8,361 nt of DNA from the NCBI GenBank assembly GCA_903970295.1, contig CAJCHQ010000526.1, positions 1 through 8,361 of the forward strand. The letters are read 5' to 3'. Source of the stretch: Bryobacterales bacterium (GTDB lineage: Bacteria > Cyanobacteriota > Vampirovibrionia > Obscuribacterales > Obscuribacteraceae). The translations under genes were made by a program, and so were the position numbers. This document shows, in pieces, positions 1 through 5,526 of the stretch. Under the pieces are notes generated by a model. The model had not been told where the DNA came from. It searched no databases and was given only the letters and a program-made list of their open reading frames with translations. Position 1 is the first letter of the stretch, and each line of letters starts with the position of its first letter.

Positions 1-951
1 ACCGTTGAGATTGGTTGGTTCGCCGCCCTGCTCTTGAAAGCGATCAAGCGCTTCCTGACGCAGGTCGGCGCCTAAAAGCTTGTGCACTCCGTAAGCTTTG
101 AGCAGCTGTCCAATCCCAGCACCAGCCGCACCAAGTCCGATGATTCCGACGCTACGGGTCGGCAGATCAATGCCCATCCGCTGCGTGATCGTCATTAAGG
201 CAGCGAGTACCACCACAGCAGTAGCGTGCTGGTCGTCGTGCAAAACCGGAATTGTCAGTTCATCCTGCAATCTCTTTTCGATCTCGAAACATTCAGGCGC
301 TGCAAAATCCTCGAGATGAATAGCACCAAAGGTGGGGGCAATTCCTTTGACGGTGTTGACGATGAAATTTACATCGCGCGAATCGATCAATATAGGAACC
401 GCACTAATCCCCACTAATTGTTCATACAACACGGCTTTGCCTTCCATTACAGGCATGCCAGCCACTGGACCAATATTGCCCAATCCCAGGATGGCTGAAC
501 CGTTCGTCACTACCGCGACCGTATTCGGAATACTGGTATAGAGGCGGCTGAGAGAAGCATCCTTTTGAATTAACTTGCAGATTTGAGCGACACCCGGCGT
601 ATAGATTTTCCTCAGCTCGGCTAATGTCTCGACTTTGACCTTGCTGCGCACTTCGATCTTGCCGCCTTCGTGCACCATCTGTACGGGATCGATCAAAGCC
701 TCGAACTGCACGCCATCGATTTGCTCGACACCGGCAATCACGGCGTTGAGGTGTGCGTCATCTTCCAGCTGCAAACTGATATCTCGCAAAATATAATCGG
801 GACCTTGGGACGAGATCGTGATTTCGCCAATATTAGCGTGCAGCTCGCCGAGCCTCGTCGCAATCTTGCCGAGGAAGCCTGGCTTGTCGACCACTCTCAA
901 TCTCAGTATGCGAATTATCTTCTGTTCAGTTTTTACGGGCATATTTAACAT
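1..951 (-). CDS. ACT-domain malic enzyme, NAD(P)-dependent (3' end outside window)
   Basis: Oxidative decarboxylation of malate to pyruvate in the cytoplasm. I translated the minus strand from the ATG at 951; the frame is open for 317 residues to the window edge, so the C-terminal part is missing. Residues about 12-87 form an ACT-type regulatory domain (RVVDKPGFLGKIATRLGEL), which usually binds a small ligand. The malic enzyme domain follows: YTPGV with the catalytic Tyr at 117, VTNGSAILGLGNIGP (149-162), MEGKAVL with the catalytic Lys at 172, metal-site LEDFAAPECFEIE (213-225) and HDDQHATA (238-245). A Rossmann motif GLGAAGAGIG lies at 272-281, and Asp296 near the end of the next strand hints at NAD rather than NADP, which is inference. 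A second ATG at 942 is an equally possible start; neither has a clear Shine-Dalgarno sequence. It is divergent from the glycosyltransferase gene. Family assignment is secure; the effector of the ACT domain is unknown. Confidence 0.95.
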   Translation of the reverse strand, partial: MLNMPVKTEQKIIRILRLRVVDKPGFLGKIATRLGELHANIGEITISSQGPDYILRDISLQLEDDAHLNAVIAGVEQIDGVQFEALIDPVQMVHEGGKIEVRSKVKVETLAELRKIYTPGVAQICKLIQKDASLSRLYTSIPNTVAVVTNGSAILGLGNIGPVAGMPVMEGKAVLYEQLVGISAVPILIDSRDVNFIVNTVKGIAPTFGAIHLEDFAAPECFEIEKRLQDELTIPVLHDDQHATAVVVLAALMTITQRMGIDLPTRSVGIIGLGAAGAGIGQLLKAYGVHKLLGADLRQEALDRFQEQGGEPTNLNG

Positions 952-1024
952 AAGTACAATTGACTCAAGCAATACGAATCGATCAGTGTAACGCATGGGT
1001 AAACGAAGAAACAACCAAGTTTCG

Positions 1025-1041
1025 CAGTTCGAAACGAACTG
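1025..1041. other. Perfect 7-bp inverted repeat in the divergent spacer
   Basis: CAGTTCG and CGAACTG are separated by AAA, and end 9 bases before the ATG at 1051. The 99-bp spacer (952-1050) between the malic enzyme and glycosyltransferase starts holds little else that I can read. It contains a TTGACT hexamer at 960-965 but no good -10 box at the right distance. The repeat could be an RNA hairpin masking the ribosome-binding region or an operator; its function is not shown. Confidence 0.4.
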
Positions 1042-1050
1042 AAATAAGCT

Positions 1051-2415
1051 ATGAATGCAGATGCTAATATAATCGGAAATCACCAACTGATCGTGGATGA
1101 TCAAAGGTCTTGCCCATCACCAAGCGTTATTTCGATGAACTTTCTCAAGAAACTACTCGGCGGCAACCGCGCGCAGACTTTGTCTACGCCACACATCTCG
1201 AATACTGACGCGGATTCGAATTCTCACGCGGATTCGAATTCTGACGCGGATTCGAATTCTCACTCACTTAGATCCAAGCCCCTCTCCGAGCCGGACAGTC
1301 AACCCGCGCTGCGTTCTCGTCCCGAGAAAGTGCTACTCATTTTTCCATGGATGCCGGTGGGCGGCGTCCAGACTCTGTTTTCCAGCTTGATCAATGGGTC
1401 TTCCGATTATCAATTCGACGCAGTCACAACACGCGAACAATTAGCAAATATGGGAGACCGCAAGGAAGCCCTCGCCGCTATTGGCTGCTCGGTTGACGAC
1501 CTTCCTTCCCTGGCGAACAGTGAAGAAGAACGCCACCAGCTGCTGTGGTCCAAGCTAGAGAAAGGGGAATACGGAACAATTTTTTTGGTCGGCAGCACTA
1601 TGGGCTACGACCTGCTTCCGGAAATCAAACGTCGTTATCCCAAAATCACTATCATCGATCAATTATTTGCCGATAGCAAACACGTGGTCAGCAATCAAAA
1701 ACTCCATGATTACATTGACGCAACGATAGTGCCTTCACAAACTCTATTTGATTTGTTGTCTTCAAATTTAAAGGCAAAGCACAAAGTACATGTGATACCT
1801 CACGGCATTGCCATTCCGACAAAGACCGCATTCGATGAAACAATAACCTTGGGTAAAAGCCATTTGCCAGAAGCTGCGCGTGGCAAATTTGTTGTTTCAT
1901 TTTTTGGCCGGCTTTCTCCCGAAAAAGATCCGGGAATGTTTGTGCGTATTGTTAAGGAACTCAGCGACCAACAAGATTTCTATTTTTGCATGGTCGGCGA
2001 CGGACCAGAAAGAAACGCAGTCCTTAAGTTGATGCAGGATTTAGGCGTTCAGGAAAAAATATATTTCCCGGGATTTGTCGACGCGATCGATCCGTTAGTT
2101 TCGGCATCCGATCTCGTTGTTGTCACATCCGTTACCGATGGGCAACCATTGGTTGTACTGCACTCGCAACTCTACGGAAAGCCGGTAGTTGCTTCCCGCG
2201 TTGCCTCCATTCCGATTATGGTGAGGGACCGCGAAAACGGTCTACTGGTCGAAGCTGGAAATTTGCGGTCGTTCTGCGACGCTATTCTCGAGCTGCATCA
2301 GAACTCAGAATTGCGAAAACAGCTGGGGGAACGCGCATTCGCCACAGTCAGGGCGGAATTTGACGACAAAGACATGGTCGAGAAATATAAGCGATTGATG
2401 CCTTCGCTCCACTGA
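1051..2415 (+). CDS. Glycosyltransferase, GT-B fold, family-4-like
   Basis: Probably transfers a sugar from a nucleotide-sugar donor to a surface glycan; donor and acceptor cannot be read. Of 454 residues, about 1-91 are poorly conserved and include a hexapeptide repeat (residues 53-70). The GT-B N-domain starts near 92 with a glycine loop MPVGGVQTL (101-109). The C-domain has FFGRLSPEKDP (284-294, donor phosphate-binding Arg and Lys), MVGDGPE (314-320) and DGQPLVVLH (363-371). That last stretch sits where EX7E is expected, but the first Glu is Asp363 and the second is His371. The following YGKPVVAS is typical. The start is uncertain. ATG 1135 gives MNFLKKLLGG, which looks like a natural N-terminus and lies downstream of a TATAAT at 1068. 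Neither start has a Shine-Dalgarno sequence. The gene converges on a family-2 glycosyltransferase 25 bp away, suggesting a shared glycan pathway. There is no signal peptide, so it should be cytoplasmic or peripheral. Confidence 0.9.
   Translation: MNADANIIGNHQLIVDDQRSCPSPSVISMNFLKKLLGGNRAQTLSTPHISNTDADSNSHADSNSDADSNSHSLRSKPLSEPDSQPALRSRPEKVLLIFPWMPVGGVQTLFSSLINGSSDYQFDAVTTREQLANMGDRKEALAAIGCSVDDLPSLANSEEERHQLLWSKLEKGEYGTIFLVGSTMGYDLLPEIKRRYPKITIIDQLFADSKHVVSNQKLHDYIDATIVPSQTLFDLLSSNLKAKHKVHVIPHGIAIPTKTAFDETITLGKSHLPEAARGKFVVSFFGRLSPEKDPGMFVRIVKELSDQQDFYFCMVGDGPERNAVLKLMQDLGVQEKIYFPGFVDAIDPLVSASDLVVVTSVTDGQPLVVLHSQLYGKPVVASRVASIPIMVRDRENGLLVEAGNLRSFCDAILELHQNSELRKQLGERAFATVRAEFDDKDMVEKYKRLMPSLH
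1068..1073 (+). promoter_or_regulatory. Consensus -10 hexamer inside the annotated glycosyltransferase start
   Basis: The hexamer is a perfect TATAAT. No recognisable -35 box lies 16-18 bp upstream (sequence there is TAAGCT-like). If it is used, transcription would begin near 1080 and translation would have to start at ATG 1135. It is weak evidence on its own, since AT-rich hexamers occur by chance. Confidence 0.22.
1207..1260 (+). repeat. Three in-frame 18-bp tandem repeats in the glycosyltransferase gene
   Basis: Three adjacent copies of GACGCGGATTCGAATTCT lie at 1207-1224, 1225-1242 and 1243-1260, the middle one beginning with C instead of G. They encode (D/H)ADSNS. The unit contains the palindrome ATTCGAAT. 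Identity between copies is nearly complete at DNA level, so the expansion is recent or maintained by slippage. Because the unit is a multiple of three, copy changes would alter length, not frame. Confidence 0.9.
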
Positions 2416-2440
2416 TATTCGAAACAGCGAGAACAAAAGC

Positions 2441-3595
2441 CTAGCGAAACTTTCGGTACACGCGCATTAACGGAGCGCCCAAACCCATAAGTCGCCTAGT
2501 CATGGCATAAGGACGCCTTTTCAATTCTGCCCCTAGTGAATCGCATTTTTGAGCCAATTCCTCGGCCGAGTTTTTCCAACCCTGCATTTGTCCTGCCAGC
2601 TCGGCGCTCTCGGAGGCGACAGCATTTAAGCGAGCCAATTCGGATTCCAATTCGCGTTTTTGTTTAACCAACTGATCGATTACCGAAATTTCAATGACGC
2701 CTGACTGCGTCGATTTCCAATCGCGGATTTTTTCGAGGGCTTGATTCCACTTTCTCTGTTCAGCCTCATTCTGTGCTGCTATGTATGCAGCAGTGCCCGA
2801 GCCGTGAGTACTAGTGACACGATATTCGCAAACCGGCTCGCTGAGCAAAGATAAGTCAAACTCATTGTTTTGCGAAAGGTTCAGAAGTAGGTGGTAATCT
2901 TCCAGCCTTTCCATCGACTCGTCAACGATAATGTCACCGACAATTCTTTTTCGATCGATGACGAAACTATGAATTGAAAGCATATTTTCATGCCAGAGAT
3001 CAGCCTTAGTCACGTTCACATGTCGCTGCGCTTGCTTCGACGAGATGAAACCGGTAGTGCTGTCGCGCACGGCCATGCGCGAGCCGCCGGCGGCAAGAGC
3101 AGCAGTACCTTGTTGCAATCGATCGATAAGATGCTGATAGCAATGCTGATAGACAACGTCATCGTAATCGAGAAAAGCAAGATAGCGCCCGGAAGCGCTG
3201 TGAATCCCCTGATTCAGCTTGGCGGAGCGAGTATCAGCAGCACTCGTGCAATCGCTTAGAACAACTTTCCAGCTCATTTTGCTTGTCCATGGCTGAAGTT
3301 GCGCACAATTTTCCAGGTCGGTGAGCTGGTTACCATCACCGACGATTAAAACTTCCAGGGGCTCGTATTGCTGCACGGACAGGGAAAAAAGCGCTTCGTC
3401 GAAATATTTCAAATTCGCTTTTTGATGAACGCGCACCACGACAGACAATAGGGCTTCGCTTTTGAATTCGCCCACACTTTTATTTTTGTCGACGCGGGTG
3501 TTTTCGTCGACGCGTTTGTTTTCGTCGACGCGTTTGTTTTCGTCGTTGCTGGGGATGTTGCCGCCAGATTCCTGAGTTGTCACACCGCGCCCCAT
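2441..3595 (-). CDS. Family-2 glycosyltransferase with C-terminal coiled coil
   Basis: GT-A fold sugar transferase, likely for surface polysaccharide; substrate unknown. I chose ATG 3595 (384 residues). An in-frame TTG at 3685 would add 30 residues, but that extension runs through a terminator-like hairpin (3631-3654). From ATG 3595, a low-complexity hexapeptide repeat occupies about 18-39. The catalytic domain then opens with LLSVVVRVHQ (49-58) and a VGDG (85-88) where many relatives have DDGS. It continues with GRYLAFLDYDD (136-146) containing the metal-binding DXD, and RLEDYHLLL (230-238), the usual ED acid-base region. Residues about 305-360 are a Leu/Glu/Lys-rich predicted coiled coil. 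The tail (RRPYAMTRRLMGLGAPLMR) resembles the short basic amphipathic end found in polymer-assembly glycosyltransferases. It has no signal peptide or obvious membrane segment. It converges with the family-4-like enzyme. Confidence 0.9.
   Translation of the reverse strand: MGRGVTTQESGGNIPSNDENKRVDENKRVDENTRVDKNKSVGEFKSEALLSVVVRVHQKANLKYFDEALFSLSVQQYEPLEVLIVGDGNQLTDLENCAQLQPWTSKMSWKVVLSDCTSAADTRSAKLNQGIHSASGRYLAFLDYDDVVYQHCYQHLIDRLQQGTAALAAGGSRMAVRDSTTGFISSKQAQRHVNVTKADLWHENMLSIHSFVIDRKRIVGDIIVDESMERLEDYHLLLNLSQNNEFDLSLLSEPVCEYRVTSTHGSGTAAYIAAQNEAEQRKWNQALEKIRDWKSTQSGVIEISVIDQLVKQKRELESELARLNAVASESAELAGQMQGWKNSAEELAQKCDSLGAELKRRPYAMTRRLMGLGAPLMRVYRKFR
3488..3541 (-). repeat. Three in-frame 18-bp tandem repeats in the family-2 glycosyltransferase gene
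   Basis: On the plus strand the unit is GTCGACGCGTTTGTTTTC at 3506-3523 and 3524-3541, with a two-base variant at 3488-3505 and a decayed copy further left. On the coding strand it gives the charged hexapeptide DENKRV / DENTRV. The junction between units contains the palindrome CGTCGACG. It lies between the start codon and the catalytic domain, the same relative place as the repeat in the family-4-like gene. Confidence 0.88.
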
Positions 3596-3620
3596 AGCTA
3601 CCAATATCCTGAACAGTCTA

Positions 3621-3654
3621 ACAAATGAAAGCTGCCACCCGTTGAGGTGACAGC
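3621..3654 (-). terminator. Rho-independent terminator-like hairpin after the sigma operon
   Basis: Read on the minus strand, GCTGTCACC and GGTGGCAGC pair as a 9-bp stem (one G-U pair) around a six-base loop (plus-strand arms 3631-3639 and 3646-3654). The tract TTTCATTTGT follows at 3630-3621. It begins about 50 bp past the stop codon of the sigma-associated gene and ends about 35 bp before ATG 3595, so it would separate the sigma operon from the glycosyltransferase gene. The T tract is interrupted, so termination may be partial. Confidence 0.6.
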
Positions 3655-3703
3655 CTGCGCCTTTAACTTGTGAGAAAAGTGGCAAAAGAATGCCGAATTC
3701 GAG

Positions 3704-4381
3704 TTAGACCCGGAAAAACGGAGTTTCGATCATACTATCCAGCCACAACACCTGGATTTTGTAATTCCCCGGTTTGACCGGAACGCTCGGAGCCACGACT
3801 GAACCATCTTCATTCGTCTTGCGGGAGAACACTACGTCACCTTCGGCTTCGGTGATGCGGACCTCCACATCGCTCATCGCTTCCTGGTCGGAACCCTTGG
3901 CTTGCGCCAGCACTCGCAGTTGGTCCTTATCAACATGCCAGCCGAGATTTACCTGAATACTCACATCGTCAACTTGTTTTTGGAAAGTGCCAAGCGAAAC
4001 CAATTGAGTTCCGACCCCGCGCATGGCACCTGCCGGCACCATTTGCTGCCAGGACATAGTGGCGAGCATATCTTGCCACGTGTCTATCGCAGCCTGCTTT
4101 GAACTGCCGACGAGATCGCGCAGGTTGAGCACAACTTGTTTCACATCTGCTGCCTTTTCACCTCTGAGTTTGGCAGCAACGCGATCGGCAATGCTTTCAT
4201 CCTTCTTGGAGAGATTCATGAACTTCGACGCCGCCCACATCGCCTTGTCGAACTGCTTGTTCTCACCAGGCAGGGGCAACTCGCGAGAATGCTCATGGCA
4301 AAAGGCTTGGAATGACTTAGCACATTCTTCTTCATTGCCGATTGAGAGGATTTTCGCTAGCTTTTCGTTGAGGGTATTCAT
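3704..4381 (-). CDS. Protein of unknown function coupled to the sigma factor gene
   Basis: I do not recognise a named family over the full 225 residues. The first ~110 residues look helical and charged. Residues about 128-220 read as a beta-sandwich: alternating hydrophobic strands, an NEDGSVV turn (190-196) and a closing VKPGNYKIQVLW (202-213). This resembles carboxypeptidase-regulatory-like or Ig-like modules, which have a DG...PG.Y pattern. There is no signal peptide, membrane segment or zinc anti-sigma motif (HxxxCxxC); the only cysteines are at 20 and 28. A strong ribosome-binding site overlaps the stop codon of the upstream sigma factor gene, so the two are almost certainly co-translated. 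By position it is a candidate modulator or partner of that sigma factor, but a soluble one unlike classic anti-sigma factors. This role is inference only. Confidence 0.85.
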   Translation of the reverse strand: MNTLNEKLAKILSIGNEEECAKSFQAFCHEHSRELPLPGENKQFDKAMWAASKFMNLSKKDESIADRVAAKLRGEKAADVKQVVLNLRDLVGSSKQAAIDTWQDMLATMSWQQMVPAGAMRGVGTQLVSLGTFQKQVDDVSIQVNLGWHVDKDQLRVLAQAKGSDQEAMSDVEVRITEAEGDVVFSRKTNEDGSVVAPSVPVKPGNYKIQVLWLDSMIETPFFRV

Positions 4382-4386
4382 GACTT

Positions 4387-4392
4387 TCTCCT
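4387..4392 (-). promoter_or_regulatory. Shine-Dalgarno site overlapping the sigma factor stop codon
   Basis: On the minus strand AGGAGA lies 5 bases before ATG 4381, and its first bases are part of the TAG stop of the sigma gene (4393-4391). It fixes the start of the downstream gene and implies translational coupling. It is the best ribosome-binding site in the window. Confidence 0.85.
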
Positions 4393-5131
4393 AGATACGA
4401 GCCTCGTCCTTGTCCATTTTTTCTTTAAACGCTTTCAGCGTTCGGACAATTCTTTTGTCGACAGTATCTATACTCTTGGGTTCCATTTTTAGACATGAAA
4501 TCAAATCTTCTCTTTTATATCCCTCGACATACTTCAAAAGGAAGCAGGTGCGGTGGATTTGCTCGGGCAGCTCAGCCAAAATCTGGGCAATCAGGTCGTT
4601 CATTAAGGCTTTGTCAGCCGGGTCATGACTCTGGGAGCCGGAGCCCAAAACATTGTATTCCCAGCCGAAAAGGTCTTCGGCCGAACGCCCGTCTTCTTCA
4701 TCGAACATCGAGTCAAGAGAGGTCGTGCGCCACTGGGAGGTCCCGCTTGGCTGCTCGGTAAAAGACTTTCCGGCCGTGTAGTTCTTGACCGTAACCGAAT
4801 GTCCTTCGAAGCTGCGCTCCTCTTCCGAGGCAACGCTTGCTTGAACCGGTCTTTCGACCACGGCGTCGCGCTTTTTCAGAACCACTTTGTGATAACGCTC
4901 GAGATTTTGGGCGATCGCTTTGTTGCAGGCACCCAAACAATATAAAGATAGATTGGCCTCGGGATGACTGGGATCAAAGTGCTGCGAAACAAGAATAAGC
5001 GCGTTCTGCAGAATGTCTTCGATGTCTTCATCGGTGGCGAGGCGCGCCCGCGAGCGAATATAACGCATCATGCGCTGAGGAGTGAAATTCATCTCCCCTC
5101 GCAAGAATGCCTTACTTTCCTTAGAGTTCAT
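4391..5131 (-). CDS. ECF-like sigma-70 family RNA polymerase sigma factor
   Basis: Directs RNA polymerase to a specific promoter set. In 246 residues, region sigma2 spans about 15-85 (RYIRSRARLATDEDIEDILQ followed by ALILVSQHFDP, then LYCLGACNKAIAQNLERY), including the core-binding and -10-recognition helices. Region sigma4 spans about 173-240 (ILAELPEQIHRTCFLLKYVEGYK, then the helix-turn-helix around 206-236). No sigma3 or sigma1.1 is present, so it is ECF-like. The linker, about 86-172, is roughly 85 residues, acidic and Ser/Gly-rich, much longer than in standard ECF factors. ATG 5131 has only a weak upstream GGGAA; ATG at residue 14 has a GGGGAG directly abutting it, too close to work well. 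It is the first gene of a two-gene operon, with a candidate promoter upstream. No transmembrane anti-sigma gene is adjacent, so regulation may come through the linker or the coupled partner. Confidence 0.9.
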   Translation of the reverse strand: MNSKESKAFLRGEMNFTPQRMMRYIRSRARLATDEDIEDILQNALILVSQHFDPSHPEANLSLYCLGACNKAIAQNLERYHKVVLKKRDAVVERPVQASVASEEERSFEGHSVTVKNYTAGKSFTEQPSGTSQWRTTSLDSMFDEEDGRSAEDLFGWEYNVLGSGSQSHDPADKALMNDLIAQILAELPEQIHRTCFLLKYVEGYKREDLISCLKMEPKSIDTVDKRIVRTLKAFKEKMDKDEARI

Positions 5132-5181
5132 TCGATTGACATTCCCACGGGCAAGAACCTGTCCTGCGCTTCCGTCTAAGA

Positions 5182-5211
5182 ACTATAGCCGATAATGGTC
5201 TTTCCCACCAA
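5182..5211 (-). promoter_or_regulatory. Candidate promoter of the sigma factor operon
   Basis: On the minus strand TTGGTG (5211-5206) and TATAGT (5187-5182) are separated by 18 bp, 51 bp before the start codon. The -10 matches the housekeeping consensus at five of six positions and the -35 at three of six. An alternative is autoregulation through a non-housekeeping promoter, which I cannot identify from one copy. Confidence 0.3.
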
Positions 5212-5228
5212 TTTTGCTGCCAAGCTGT

Positions 5229-5246
5229 CACGGGTTCGTGCCCGTG
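5229..5246. repeat. Inverted repeat CACGGG...CCCGTG upstream of the sigma promoter
   Basis: A 6-bp perfect stem (CACGGG/CCCGTG) encloses TTCGTG, and G-U pairs could extend it. It sits about 18 bp upstream of the candidate -35 box for the sigma operon, a plausible operator position. It superficially resembles a tRNA T-arm but has a six-base loop and no tRNA context. Confidence 0.45.
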
Positions 5247-5309
5247 GTCATTAAAGGTACTTGCGGCTACAGACGTGCATATATCCCTGTCAGAAATTTT
5301 TTGGACAGA

Positions 5310-5335
5310 TTTTCGGCGATCTGAGTGGCCGAAAA
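5310..5335. repeat. Perfect 8-bp inverted repeat TTTTCGGC/GCCGAAAA
   Basis: The arms at 5310-5317 and 5328-5335 are perfect complements around a 10-base loop. On neither strand is the stem followed by a clean T tract, so I do not call it a terminator. It may be a structural part of the repeat-rich spacer. Confidence 0.5.
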
Positions 5336-5350
5336 CGGGGCAATCAGGTT

Positions 5351-5376
5351 GGGAGGAATCTGTGGAAATTTCACCC
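5351..5376 (+). repeat. 26-bp intergenic repeat, copy A
   Basis: Copy A reads GGGAGGAATCTGTGGAAATT then TCACCC. It differs from copy B at one base of 26. It contains the inner palindrome GAAATTTC. Confidence 0.85.
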
Positions 5377-5417
5377 GAGTTCGAAAACCGTAGTCGACGG
5401 TGGTGGGATAGCGGATC

Positions 5418-5443
5418 GGGAGGAATCTGTGGCAATTTCACCC
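5418..5443 (+). repeat. 26-bp intergenic repeat, copy B
   Basis: It has the same orientation as copy A and starts 67 bp later; a single A-to-C change lies in the core. Both copies are followed shortly by a CGAAAA stretch, so the repeated unit may be slightly longer than 26 bp. Confidence 0.85.
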
Positions 5444-5467
5444 AACCGAAAAAGGGATGTCAGCCGC

Positions 5468-5493
5468 GGGTGAAAAATGTGGAAATTCCTCCT
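5468..5493 (-). repeat. 26-bp intergenic repeat, copy C (inverted arms)
   Basis: Its arms are inverted relative to A and B: GGGTGAAA on the left and ATTCCTCC on the right are exact complements of the B arms TTTCACCC and GGAGGAAT. The core TGTGGAA keeps the same plus-strand orientation as in A. B and C can therefore fold into a long hairpin with two 8-bp helices around an internal loop and a 24-base apical loop. The copy is bracketed by CAGCCGCG at 5461-5468 and 5504-5511. Confidence 0.75.
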
Positions 5494-5526
5494 GAGTCGA
5501 CAGCAGCCGCGCCGGCAGTGCCTAAC

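Larger units (their letters stand above)
5132..5526. other. Repeat-rich intergenic region between two minus-strand operons
   Basis: This 395-bp spacer separates the end of the TolC-associated gene from the sigma factor start. I see no convincing coding sequence: the small frames across it are mutually overlapping and have no recognisable protein. It contains three 26-bp repeat copies (5351-5493), hairpins at 5229-5246 and 5310-5335, a weaker CTGTC/GACAG pair (5287-5291, 5304-5308), and the candidate promoter near 5182-5211. No T-tailed terminator is evident after the stop at 5527. A structured RNA or leader is possible but unproven. Confidence 0.6.

Noticed and set aside
98..948. Several plus-strand frames opposite the malic enzyme
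   Set aside because: They overlap each other and lie antisense to a continuous 317-residue frame with clear malic enzyme motifs; their translations show no domain.
2416..2440. Bidirectional terminator between the convergent glycosyltransferases
   Set aside because: The 25-bp gap contains no inverted repeat strong enough to call.
3596..3685. N-terminal extension of the family-2 glycosyltransferase from TTG
   Set aside because: It would translate through the terminator-like hairpin and starts with a rare codon; ATG 3595 is simpler. It is not excluded.
4603..4945. Alternative genes opposite or out of frame with the sigma factor linker
   Set aside because: They are shadow frames. The linker frame is continuous with recognisable sigma2 and sigma4 regions on both sides, so no frameshift is needed.
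5229..5246. tRNA T-arm
   Set aside because: The loop has six bases instead of seven, and no acceptor, D or anticodon arms can be placed around it.
5310..5335. Rho-independent terminator
   Set aside because: The stem is good but no T tract follows on the strand that would need terminating, and it lies far from the stop at 5527.
5351..5493. CRISPR array
   Set aside because: Only three copies, one inverted, with unequal spacing (41 and 24 bp between copies) and no cas genes nearby.
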